Made by a program: the position numbers and the translations under genes | Source: Pandoraea anhela | GTDB lineage: Bacteria; Pseudomonadota; Gammaproteobacteria; Burkholderiales; Burkholderiaceae | Length of the DNA stretch: 64,000 nt | Direction of reading: 5' to 3' | NCBI RefSeq assembly: GCF_902459655.1 | Contig: NZ_CABPSB010000025.1 | Coordinates: 1 to 64,000, forward strand | Part shown: in pieces, positions 11,101 to 17,473 of the stretch | Layout: each line of letters begins with the position of its first letter | How positions within the stretch are numbered: the first letter of the stretch is position 1 | Notes under the pieces: model-generated | The model's database searches: none | What the model saw: the letters and a program-made list of their open reading frames with translations, nothing else | Told to the model about the DNA's origin: nothing

Positions 11101-11441
11101 TCGGATGTACCGCTAACGATATTCGTTTCACCAAAACTAGCGGCATCACTTTTGGCACTTTCAACGATGTTCGGATCTGCCCCGCACTCAAGGCACATCA
11201 GGTCTCCGTCGTTCATCGTGTGCCCGTTTGTGCACGTCTGTTGCGGGGAAACTCTCGGGCCCAAATCGGGCTCAGGGTCGCCCAGGCCATCGCGGGTAAC
11301 GATTTCCTGTTCGCGCCACCCGCGCGCCCGGATTGGCAGGCCAGACAGGTCCCAGTCACATTTGTCGCCGGCGACGATGCCCGCGCAGAACCATTCATCA
11401 ACAGACCTTTCGGTCTTGCAGTTCGGGCAAAAACGCATCAT
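5142..11441 (-). CDS. Zinc ribbon - pseudokinase - COG1112/DUF4011 helicase - PD-(D/E)XK-like nuclease fusion
   Basis: This is a 2099-residue multidomain protein. Two short zinc-ribbon-like parts come first (Cys5/Cys8 with Cys19/Cys28; Cys70/His74 with Cys83/Cys86). A protein-kinase fold spans about 121-368 (HRD 237-239, APE 283-285). It lacks the VAIK lysine, has Thr244 for the usual Asn and has GFG (259-261) for DFG, so it looks catalytically dead. A long DUF4011-like region leads to a superfamily-1 helicase with Walker A GPPGTGKS (983-990), a ~650-residue insert, Walker B DEAS (1646-1649), GDEKQMPP (1670-1677), HYRS (1741) and NVAVTRARK (1911). The C-terminal ~120 residues resemble the Vsr/DUF3320-type nuclease associated with these helicases (Asp2019, Glu2035-Cys-Asp2037). 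COG1112 helicases with kinase parts occur in Mokosh defence systems. The start may be either of two adjacent ATGs; AGGAAA lies upstream. Confidence 0.9.
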   Translation of the reverse strand: MMRFCPNCKTERSVDEWFCAGIVAGDKCDWDLSGLPIRARGWREQEIVTRDGLGDPEPDLGPRVSPQQTCTNGHTMNDGDLMCLECGADPNIVESAKSDAASFGETNIVSGTSETHAETQIDGWRLLRQISSTDGVRERFIAQHSNTGRQAILTLYRDGAEPDTSVYDVVRRLPREHVPEIIATGRWDTRAYEVAEELSGGTLADAGIALRDIATIRHVVDELGQALNAFSEAGLRHRDLRPGTLLVRSKDPLDLVISGFGSARLSEFDLDIVSPLETTRYMAPEAIAGGVAAASDWWSLGMILLEQLTAGKCFEGVNPRAFLIHVLANGVTLPDDLDPSLHLLLRGLLARDRHQRWQWPQVKAWLDGKPVDAPESQTTETDSAEGASITLGAIQYRKPSMFALAAAERENWEEARDHLSRGLVVTWAEQAGVLAKQLAGLRQVVLLDGVDDDWRLMIALKLLNPEMPLILRGEIVTPGWLLSNPLEGYDLVTGAVPSFLERLQTETWLSRLQRRADEVRNRAHNHAIELDEDMLRIAVLSTSRAQLAAQWDARRLLLPDSTHPGLLSLSERRIVSEEDLIVLLSAKITQFRSVDEILNQATDVAKREQILTFDKEVARDELAQSRMELFRRVDDRIAGFAHTGNSLIDGWAEHFRLERRLPLHQVLVLLSVPTEQWLEPQKQHYVSQILEFFEKKVATTVLRGPLVRMTIGKTTGRVDVHELNSERYSCTALLEHLLQRNAQSVSIDPAIFGADLTLESRLNTLHRQTSLYKRDTGIDGMYLGFPFLHTRDSRSGSRPRITPILLWPVKLLMELGARGQVALAFDCEREEVRLNPALEGLLGRDAVKAWRAAADDVLGRSALKVADVIDAFGMLANTERRQLGALPSPAVEVPAGEPRLACSAVLFHVDFAGQAIGEDLRQLKVLSPAGTSLASMLRLDDKSEQKAPDGPAAELERFLTVSSDPSQESAIMKARQGPGLLVEGPPGTGKSQTIVNMVADAIGRGTSLLIVCQKHAALEVVHKRLVAEGLGDRIVMINDVNKDREPTIRAVREQLDAVNRGSPFDTNWTRQRERMAARIEALEGELDRQHQALHHVDESTGLSYRSLLGELIQLEAGEAPLSVPQLRGKLAELDISSLTALEEQCAPLARYWLPAKFEGSALVQLKSFATDPATIAEYTDVFVRFLEAERLRVETLAAHPARFDVEDPAPYRAWLDSNAIRLVNLDETQRKRLAQWLPLFRPANREDAPGHKHYASLKQLHENLLAIDGGAYDKTLSPALATLPLVELNAIEMRATLATQVPTFISRINPATYIRRSGLRKYLASCGVPTTDVALRALLAAARLEQSWRQEREALNATSKSLQLDTVSQTCGPTLAEECLSRLRRLEEIRELSQHLSIAPRGDEFDSAVMTGDQAPVRQLLDGFETAFIRYNARQHSLEALRVLEEWIVPELADACRSAVADNLSYQTPLNRINDALPTLAAFQQFRTRAKHLNPQALEVFAVMRPHAEAFAGIAPEDIDWEVRRLINREARLGWKRRFEQETPELLLDRGETAAKVEALANADEEMRRLNREILRNGIDRSRLGSARDWEDVTRLTGRRSRRLREFIELGTGLGLMALRPVWMMNPDVASRVLPLKSNLFDTVVYDEASQMPVEYAIPTLFRGSISVVSGDEKQMPPASFFSGRVDSDEPDNYDGESLDEDATEEERELFEDTWNRREIKDCPDLLQMARTSLPVTTLQIHYRSEYRELIGYSNAAFYDNELSVPVRHPEAMIRAVKPLELIPVNGVYERQTNSDEADRVVEYLAELWRTPYDQRPSVGVVSFNLKQANLIEERLELRAEEDEDFRNAYREEADRSDGGEDMGVFVKNVENVQGDERDVIVFSTTFGRNNQGAFKRYFGVLGQRGGERRLNVAVTRARKKVVLITSMPIRDISDMLNTKRKPAIPRDYLQGYLEYARAISNGEFPSGRSLLGRMSSERAHAKLYETADNDGFATDVLEFLRDLGLSPVSAQEGDAFGLDFAIADPETGLYAIGIECDAPRHPLLQRARAREIWRPSVLRRAIPNLHRVSSQGWYHNAEEERARLKAAIYTALKLEIAA

Positions 11442-11458
11442 TGCTGAAATTTCCTGTC

Positions 11459-12103
11459 TTATCTGTTCTGCGCTTTGTCAGCGCTGATCTGGACTCGATG
11501 GCCCTGATCGGTCAATAGGTCGCGTAATCGCTGGAAGTCGCCCCGGTTCGGTATTCCCGCGAACCAGACGCTACCGTCCTCATCGAACATGACGTCAAGC
11601 GACTTGTCGCTCTCGGTCAGCTCTCGTTCATACTGTGAATAGAGTGCTCTGCCACGCTCCGTGAGCATATGCAGCCGCTGGTTGTCACTACCGCGAAGAG
11701 GACGGGTATGCGGGGCATCTATTTCAAACGGGTCGGTAACGAGCGCGTCAATTGCGCCATTAACCCGTTCCAGAGTGCCTGCGAGCGCCCCAAAGGGGTG
11801 GCCGCTGTAGACCAGAACATCGGCGCTAGATGCTTCTTGCAGGGCGCCGACAAGCGCGACTAGAGCATCCGGCTGATCAAATGGCTCTCCCCCGGAAATG
11901 GTGAAACCGTCGGCTTGAGGTAGCCAGATACTGATTTGCTCCAACACCCGCCCGACTGTCGACTCGCCGCCGGTCATAGTCCACGTATCGGCTGATATGC
12001 ATCCCGGGCAACGTATGCTGCAGCCTTGGAACCATATTCCAATCCGTCTTCCTGGTCCCAAGGATGTGACGGGGAAATGCAAACGCGACAGACGAATGTT
12101 CAT
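11459..12103 (-). CDS. NrdG-like radical-SAM / 4Fe-4S protein of the helicase operon
   Basis: The 214-residue protein carries the cluster motif Cys28-X3-Cys32-X2-Cys35 (CSIRCPGC) and the SAM-binding GGEPF (about 70-74), as in anaerobic ribonucleotide-reductase activases and QueE-like small radical-SAM enzymes. The later LRGSDNQRL stretch is typical of this family. No glycyl-radical enzyme or ribonucleotide reductase is nearby, so its partner is not the usual one. Its start codon overlaps the stop of the AAA+ gene (12100-12103) and it ends 17 bp before the helicase gene. I infer that it modifies a component of the system, or a nucleotide, rather than feeding general metabolism. Confidence 0.9.
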   Translation of the reverse strand: MNIRLSRLHFPVTSLGPGRRIGIWFQGCSIRCPGCISADTWTMTGGESTVGRVLEQISIWLPQADGFTISGGEPFDQPDALVALVGALQEASSADVLVYSGHPFGALAGTLERVNGAIDALVTDPFEIDAPHTRPLRGSDNQRLHMLTERGRALYSQYERELTESDKSLDVMFDEDGSVWFAGIPNRGDFQRLRDLLTDQGHRVQISADKAQNR

Positions 12104-13932
12104 GACTGTTGGTGCTTGTGCAATTGCAGTTCGCCGTCGGCAATGTTGGTGACTAGAAAGCTATCGCCGGGCTTCGCATCTTGATCGAACATGCCGCGCG
12201 CGAGCGGGTTGATCAGATGCGCCTCGATCTGGTTACGGATGCCGCGACCACCATTGGAAAGATCACTTAGGCACCGATGCTTAAGAGCAACCACCAACGG
12301 TGGGTCCAGTTCGACAGAAATTCCCTGAGAAGCAATGTCGTCGAGAACGGCGCCGATCATCTGGTCAAAAATATCTTGCGCGACGTTCTCCCGGATGAAA
12401 TCGAAAACAATAATGTTCTCGCCAATCCGGTTCAGGATTTCGGGACGGTTGAGCACCAACTTAAAGTGCCGTTGAATTTCAGAGAGCACTTTCGTGCCAA
12501 TGTCGTCAAAAGAATCGTCTGGGACGACATTGGGTACTCGTTGTCCAAGCTCGTCCTCTCGGAATATCCCCAGATTCGAGGTGAATACGATCAGCGCCTC
12601 GGAAAAGTACACCCTGTCTCCTCGCCCTGACGTGAGCACGCCGTCGTCGAGAATTTGCAGAAATTTATCGAGAATTCGCGGGTGCGCTTTTTCGATTTCG
12701 TCGAAAAGCACAACGCTGAACGGTCGCTCCCGAATTGCGTTCGTCAACTCTCCGCCAACGTCATAGCCGACGTACCCAGGCGGCGCACCAATAAGCCGTT
12801 GGTCAGAATGCTCAGAGCTGAACTCGGACATATCGAAGCGAATATATGCGCTCTCGTCGCCGAAAAGAAGGCTGGTGAGCGTCTTCGCAAGCTCCGTCTT
12901 ACCCACGCCCGTCGGTCCAGCAAGAAACGCGACGCCGCGCGGCCTGTTGCCTTTGCGCTGTACACCAACACCAGTCATAGCTCGCTTGACAAGGTCAAGC
13001 ATGTGCGTCACTGCATGTGTTTGTCCCTTAACCCGCTTGCGGATCGTAAGCTCAGCGTTGCGGATCTTCTCGCGGTCAATTCGAAGCCACGGGTCTTCCG
13101 TGACGCCAACCTTGTAGCGTCTGACGGCATCGGAAATCTTGCCGATGGGAACGCTTTCGACACGAGCGAGGGTAGCGATTGCATTCATGTCAGCGAGCAA
13201 CAGGCCCTCGGTACCATCGATGAATGCCGACTCGGCATCTTCCATGATGGCTGGTGTTGCCTCTCTTGAGCCAGGCACTCCTCGCAGAAGCGCTGGTGAA
13301 AGCGCGCGCCTAGCCGCGCTGTCGGGTTTGGAGACGGGCACATGCCTGATTCTCGGATTGCCAATAAGCAGCCAGTCGGGCAAGTCGCTTTCCTTGTCAA
13401 CAACCCAAAGTACAGTATTGAAGAATGGGCGACGCTGTTCGCCGGCCGGGCGTGGTGTGCACGTGTGTGAAAGAACGAGTGCACGCGTAAAGAGATTGTG
13501 TTCCGCCGCGCTCAGTGACTCCGTCCGGACGGCTAGTCGAGAGGCAAAGTCCACGACAAGCGCTATCGGCGGGCCCTCCATCGCAACAAGTCGCTCTAGG
13601 CACGCGGTTAGCACGTCGATTCCGCCAGGCGCCGAATTTCCAACTGGGGTCAAACCGAGACGCTGTAGCGTATCTTCGCCTCGTTCGACTTGATGTATGC
13701 GGCTTTCCGGAATGCCAAATCCGGATACAGGATTCCAGACCACCAACTGAGCATAGCCGGCTTCGCCAAGGTTATCAGCGAGCGTATTCACAAGCGATTG
13801 CGCCGTGATCATTTCTGGCGCGACCTCGCAGGCCTGCAAATCTCTAACATTTCCGGAAAGGACAAACTGACTCTTCAACGGCAAGAATCGCAGTAGGTCT
13901 TTCAACCAGCGAGGATTTTCAAAGGCAGGCAT
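12100..13932 (-). CDS. ClpB/ClpA-type AAA+ ATPase with a P-loop-less first domain
   Basis: This is a 610-residue protein and the first gene of the operon. The C-terminal half is a complete Clp-type AAA+ module: Walker A GPTGVGKT (339-346), pore loop GYVGY (386-390), Walker B VVLFDE (407-412), sensor 1 TSN (451-453), arginine finger region RPEILNR (496-502) and sensor 2 GGRG (561-564). The first ~250 residues look like a second AAA fold that has kept Walker-B-like IALVVDFA (123-130) and sensor-like VLWVVDK but has no Walker A. The Clp N-terminal repeat domain and the middle coiled coil are missing. The tyrosine pore loop implies substrate threading. No ClpP-type peptidase gene is adjacent, so remodelling rather than proteolysis is more likely. 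Confidence 0.92.
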   Translation of the reverse strand: MPAFENPRWLKDLLRFLPLKSQFVLSGNVRDLQACEVAPEMITAQSLVNTLADNLGEAGYAQLVVWNPVSGFGIPESRIHQVERGEDTLQRLGLTPVGNSAPGGIDVLTACLERLVAMEGPPIALVVDFASRLAVRTESLSAAEHNLFTRALVLSHTCTPRPAGEQRRPFFNTVLWVVDKESDLPDWLLIGNPRIRHVPVSKPDSAARRALSPALLRGVPGSREATPAIMEDAESAFIDGTEGLLLADMNAIATLARVESVPIGKISDAVRRYKVGVTEDPWLRIDREKIRNAELTIRKRVKGQTHAVTHMLDLVKRAMTGVGVQRKGNRPRGVAFLAGPTGVGKTELAKTLTSLLFGDESAYIRFDMSEFSSEHSDQRLIGAPPGYVGYDVGGELTNAIRERPFSVVLFDEIEKAHPRILDKFLQILDDGVLTSGRGDRVYFSEALIVFTSNLGIFREDELGQRVPNVVPDDSFDDIGTKVLSEIQRHFKLVLNRPEILNRIGENIIVFDFIRENVAQDIFDQMIGAVLDDIASQGISVELDPPLVVALKHRCLSDLSNGGRGIRNQIEAHLINPLARGMFDQDAKPGDSFLVTNIADGELQLHKHQQS

Positions 13933-13941
13933 GGCATTTTT

Positions 13942-13970
13942 TAACGACTTGAAAGTAATTCAAGACGTTA
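13942..13970. promoter_or_regulatory. Palindrome 1 upstream of the AAA+ operon
   Basis: Twelve-base arms TAACGACTTGAA (13942-13953) and TTCAAGACGTTA (13959-13970) are complementary except for one position, around a 5-base spacer. It lies about 10 bp in front of the operon's start codon and abuts a TATGAT box on the minus strand (13975-13970). A repressor bound here would cover the transcription start. Confidence 0.6.
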
Positions 13971-13975
13971 TCATA
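13970..13975 (-). promoter_or_regulatory. Candidate -10 box of the defence-like operon
   Basis: TATGAT on the minus strand between the two palindromes, about 40 bp before the AAA+ start codon. No strong -35 is visible, which would suit a regulated promoter. Confidence 0.4.
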
Positions 13976-13995
13976 GCCTGCCACGCACCGGCATG

Positions 13996-14016
13996 CTAAC
14001 GACAAGACGTCGTTAG
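13996..14016. promoter_or_regulatory. Palindrome 2 upstream of the AAA+ operon
   Basis: Perfect inverted repeat CTAACGAC (13996-14003) / GTCGTTAG (14009-14016) with a 5-base spacer. It shares the outer TAACGAC half-site with palindrome 1, 26 bp away, suggesting two operators for one regulator. The regulator is not obvious among the neighbours. Confidence 0.6.
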
Positions 14017-14249
14017 TTGTCACGTAAAGATCACGTTCTAATGGCTTGATTGTTCGAGACTAACCGGCACGGCATAGCCGATTTTTTTAGTCGTCGCCAG
14101 CAATTGGACTGGGTGGAGAAGCAACTTCACGTAGCGAGGGGCATGGTTCAAGCTTGCTGCTCGTTCCTAGTGGGCGCAACGACGCTTAGCATGAGTACTT
14201 GGAAGATAGTAATTTTCGGCAAATAAGCCGTATTAATCGGGGATCTCTT

Positions 14250-15008
14250 ATGGGCGCGTTGGGAAGTACTTTTGTTGTTATTGGTGTGCTTACTGTAGTG
14301 GTCGGCGTATTCGGTTTTGTCGACACACGCAAGGTCGATCGTCGATTTAGAACTGGCTATAAGAACAATGAGCCGGACACAAGAAACTTCCCTCGAGCTG
14401 GCAGAAGAATACTGTGGGGCGTAGGGATTTGCATTGTCGGTGCGGCACTGAACAATCTCATAGGAGCGCATAGTGTTCCCGGTCCGGCGAACTCGCCGCA
14501 AGTCACGGGCGCTGCTAATCGACTAGAGCAGCTTGAAGCCCCCCCACGCTCGGTTGGAACTGCGCCGCAGTCCGCCGAGTCTGTGCAAGAACAATCCGTC
14601 AAGGGCGTCCAATCGACAAACGAGCGAGTTGTAACTTCGTCCCTTACTCCACACCGCGAACCTCAGCATGCGTCTTGGGACGGCCAACAATCCGGGGGCG
14701 CCCAGACCTTTGTGACGATTTTTGATTGTGCTCGCGCATCATCAAGCGACGAATTGCAGATTTGCAACGATCCAGGGCTTGCAGCGATGGACGTTGAGTT
14801 GGGACAGATGTATCGGACAGCGTTGGCATCTGTAGCGGATCCCGGTGCTCTCAAACGTTCGCAGTTGGATTGGTTGTCATCTCGTCGTACATGTGGCGAC
14901 AACCTGAACTGCTTGCGGCAAAAGTATGGCGAAAGAATTGGTCAGTTCAATGGCTCGCTGGGCGCTGCGCCGCTACCTTCCTTGCGGTTCGAAGCAACGA
15001 AGCCATGA
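14250..15008 (+). CDS. Membrane-anchored protein with C-terminal LprI/DUF1311-like domain
   Basis: The ATG at 14250 is chosen because GGGGA lies seven bases before it; a TTG at 14199 would add 17 residues. The ~252-residue protein has two hydrophobic segments near the N terminus (about 2-25 and 53-72). A Pro/Ser/Gln-rich linker follows, and then a C-terminal domain (about 155-235) with FDCARA, ELQICNDPGLAAMDVEL and four cysteines, as in DUF1311/LprI lysozyme-inhibitor-like proteins. The domain would face the periplasm. Transcription diverges from the AAA+ operon, so both could share the palindrome region. Codon use is more AT-rich than in the core-like genes further right. Confidence 0.75.
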   Translation: MGALGSTFVVIGVLTVVVGVFGFVDTRKVDRRFRTGYKNNEPDTRNFPRAGRRILWGVGICIVGAALNNLIGAHSVPGPANSPQVTGAANRLEQLEAPPRSVGTAPQSAESVQEQSVKGVQSTNERVVTSSLTPHREPQHASWDGQQSGGAQTFVTIFDCARASSSDELQICNDPGLAAMDVELGQMYRTALASVADPGALKRSQLDWLSSRRTCGDNLNCLRQKYGERIGQFNGSLGAAPLPSLRFEATKP

Positions 15009-15224
15009 CCGGCTGATTCGCGTAGCTGGGCTGTTGCCGATTGGTTCGAGCGCGACGTATCCGTGATATTGGGCGCCAGCCGCTTATGCCCAATACACAT
15101 GTATCTGCATTATTTGACGATTAGGAGGATGACCGCCTCCAAATCATGGGAGCTTCGGCACAGCCAATACAGGATGTAGCTGGCGTTGAATGCCGTGGCT
15201 AAAGAATAAAGCAATGAGGTGAAT

Positions 15225-16148
15225 ATGGAATCTGCGCAGGACAAGATCACCGGAGAAATCGTTGAAGCCGAGCAACTTTGGCTCATCGCATCAGTCGACA
15301 AGGACCGATACGTGTGCCGCGGGTGTGGAGTCAAGCTCACGCCCGCTGCTTATCGACCAGAAAACGTGGTCCGCCCCTACTTCACTGCAAGGGACACCGA
15401 TCACAGGCCGAACTGCGATGTCGACGGGGAGCGAAAGCTGGCTCGCAAGGGCAAGAAGCAACGCCTAAGCACACCGAGGGACGGATTCCCTGCCCCGTAT
15501 CCGTCAAAGCTGGTCCTGCGCGATCGACGCATCATTACTGACGGGCCAGACTCCGAAGACAGTGATGCGACACGTCGGCGAGACGCAAGCGCCAGACGAA
15601 CGACTGGCAGCGACCAAGATACTCCGACAACAAGTCGTCGCCGTGCGGCAAACACAATTCGACCAATCTGCCGGACGTTCATAAACTTCCCATACGACCG
15701 AGATCTAGAACTAGATGTGCCTGGCGTCCTTGCCACAAAGTACATTTCCGTGTTCAAAAAGCTGAAGTGGGACGAACTAGTCTCATACCCGGACGCTCGG
15801 ATCTTCTATGCAGCCATTCGGTGGAGTAAACCCGTCGAATCAGACGAATATCTCGAGATCATTGTGGACGCGGGTGAACGCGATCAGGAAAAGCGTCTTA
15901 CACAGGGGCACCGCATTCGAGTCGAATGGGCAGAATGGAGCAAGGCGAAACGCACATACGTTCGCAATGAGATTGAAGCTGCTCGCAAGGAAGCGATTGC
16001 GGCAAAAAACAGCGATGCGAATGAAAAGGGATATCTGTTCTTTATTGGAGAGCAAGACGCCGGAGACGCATCGCTATTCCACGTAAACGACCACCGATTA
16101 ATCTGTTGCCTAGTTGACGAAATAACCTACCCCACACTTGCCAGGTAA
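15225..16148 (+). CDS. Island cargo protein with N-terminal zinc-finger-like motif
   Basis: The start at ATG 15225 is preferred over GTG 15219 because GAGG (15216-15219) lies five bases upstream. The ~307-residue protein has YVCRGCGVKLTPA followed by RPYFTARDTDHRPNCD at about residues 27-65. This Cys-X2-Cys...His-X3-Cys arrangement is like the zinc module at the front of CoiA-like and other nuclease-associated proteins. A charged linker (about 95-145) separates it from a C-terminal globular part without recognisable catalytic residues. The family was not identified. Its position between the defence-like operon and an IS marks it as cargo. Confidence 0.65.
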   Translation: MESAQDKITGEIVEAEQLWLIASVDKDRYVCRGCGVKLTPAAYRPENVVRPYFTARDTDHRPNCDVDGERKLARKGKKQRLSTPRDGFPAPYPSKLVLRDRRIITDGPDSEDSDATRRRDASARRTTGSDQDTPTTSRRRAANTIRPICRTFINFPYDRDLELDVPGVLATKYISVFKKLKWDELVSYPDARIFYAAIRWSKPVESDEYLEIIVDAGERDQEKRLTQGHRIRVEWAEWSKAKRTYVRNEIEAARKEAIAAKNSDANEKGYLFFIGEQDAGDASLFHVNDHRLICCLVDEITYPTLAR

Positions 16149-16292
16149 CCGTCAAATCCGTCTCTAAGATCGGTCGCAGGATACTTCGTTGCGTTATATT
16201 TCGGGCTGCCAATGGAGCCAACTCAATTGGATTCTTTGGCAGCAGCAGGCTTTTTCCTCGACCTGCCCTCCCGGATAACCGAGCACTTTGGC

Positions 16293-17141
16293 CTAGAGAG
16301 TTCCGGCTTCAAGGTGGGCAAGTCGGAACTCACCCGGAGTCAAATCGCCTAGTGAACTATGCGGTCTGAAGTCGTTGTAATCCTGTCGCCAGCCTTCGAT
16401 CTTTTCTCGGGCATCGTCCAGTGACAGAAACCAATGCACGTTCAGGCATTCATCCCGAAAACTGCCGTTAAATGACTCGATGAACGGATTGTCCGTGGGT
16501 TTGCCGGGACGGGAGAAGTCCAACGTTACGCCATTTTCATACGCCCAGTGATCCAGCGCATGAGAAATAAATTCGCTCCCATTATCGACCTGTATCCGTT
16601 TCGAGGTACCTCGCAGCGCTTTTAGATGTCCCATCGTTGCCACCACATCGGCTGCCTTCAAGGCGTAATCGACGGTAATCGCCAAGCTCTCCCGACTAAA
16701 GTTATCGACCACAGTTAAGGCCTGGATTTTCTGCCCGTTGAACAACTGATCGGCCACGAAATCCATGCTCCAGCACGCATTTACCGTAGAGATTTCGGGG
16801 CGCTCCATACGGTGTGCCGCAGCGACACGACGGCGAGGCCGCTTACGCCTCAGGTTCAGCCCCTCTTCAAAGTAGATTCGGTAGGTCTTCTTGTGATTGA
16901 TCAACCAGCCTTCGTGGCGCAGTAGAACGTGAATGCGCTCTACGCCGTAGCGTATCCGAGTCTCGGCAATCTCCAGGATGCGCCGACGCTCGGCACGGTC
17001 ATCACGTGGGCTCAGCACATAGAAGTACGTGGCCTGGCGTAGCTGCAATAGTGCTGTCGCACGCCGGATGCTCACCCGATACGCTTGAATCAAAAAATCA
17101 GCCAGCTCGCGCTTACGAGCTGGCTTCACAGCTTTTTTTGC
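16293..17141 (-). CDS. IS3-family transposase OrfB, produced by frameshift from OrfA
   Basis: This is the DDE transposase/integrase catalytic part, about 282 residues, with an HTH_21 region (around YGVERIHVLL), WSMDFV, DNGSEF and FIESFNGSFRDE supplying the D-D-E residues. It has no good start of its own. The frame is entered by a -1 slip at an A7G run (minus strand 17139-17132), where OrfA reads CAA AAA AAG and OrfB reads GCA AAA AAA GCT. The open frame extends further upstream (to 17312) but that part overlaps OrfA and is not transposase-like. The gene looks intact. Confidence 0.85.
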   Translation of the reverse strand, partial: AKKAVKPARKRELADFLIQAYRVSIRRATALLQLRQATYFYVLSPRDDRAERRRILEIAETRIRYGVERIHVLLRHEGWLINHKKTYRIYFEEGLNLRRKRPRRRVAAAHRMERPEISTVNACWSMDFVADQLFNGQKIQALTVVDNFSRESLAITVDYALKAADVVATMGHLKALRGTSKRIQVDNGSEFISHALDHWAYENGVTLDFSRPGKPTDNPFIESFNGSFRDECLNVHWFLSLDDAREKIEGWRQDYNDFRPHSSLGDLTPGEFRLAHLEAGTL

Positions 17142-17438
17142 ACCGCCTCCTGAAGCAGTTGCTTGTCGAGGCTTAGGTCGGCCACCATGCGCTTGAGTCG
17201 GGCGTTCTCCTCTTCGAGTTGCTTTAAGCGCCGCAACTCCGAGACTCCGAGGCCGCCGTACTTCTTCTTCCAGTTGTAGAACGTGGCTTCGGAAATACCC
17301 ATCTTCCGACACACTTCTGCCACCGTGGTACCCAGTTCGGCCTGCTTCAGCGCGAACGCGATCTGCTCTTCCGTGTACCTAGATTTCTTCATGCAAACCT
17401 CCCGCCCGTCAGGGCTTCAAATTTGCCAGAAATCTCTA
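16294..17438 (-). mobile_element. IS3-family insertion sequence, apparently complete
   Basis: OrfA and OrfB lie on the minus strand with a frameshift window between them. Imperfect inverted repeats bound them: TAGAGAGTTCCGGC reading inward from 16294 and TAGAGATTTCTGGC reading inward from 17438 (12 of 14 identical). The left repeat overlaps the OrfB stop codon. I see no clear target duplication, so exact ends remain provisional. The right end lies close to the truncated transposase at 17474, suggesting insertion into, or recombination with, an older IS. Confidence 0.7.
17126..17392 (-). CDS. IS3-family transposase OrfA
   Basis: An 88-residue helix-turn-helix protein (VAEVCRKMGISEATFYNWKKKYGG) followed by the leucine-rich dimerisation stretch ELRRLKQLEEENARLKRM typical of IS3 OrfA. 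It binds the element's ends and, through -1 frameshifting near its 3' end, supplies the N terminus of the OrfAB transposase. Confidence 0.9.
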   Translation of the reverse strand: MKKSRYTEEQIAFALKQAELGTTVAEVCRKMGISEATFYNWKKKYGGLGVSELRRLKQLEEENARLKRMVADLSLDKQLLQEAVQKKL

Positions 17439-17473
17439 CTTCTCGCCGCTACGTTTTTTCGGGGGGAGGTCGG

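Noticed and set aside
5316-11487. Many plus-strand open frames opposite the helicase gene (for example 9044-9610 and 10951-11487)
   Set aside because: They lie antisense to a gene with clear conserved motifs throughout, have no recognisable domains or ribosome sites, and follow from the codon bias of the opposite strand.
12655-13693. Plus-strand open frames over the ClpB-like gene (12655-13269, 13139-13693)
   Set aside because: They are antisense shadows of a well-supported AAA+ gene.
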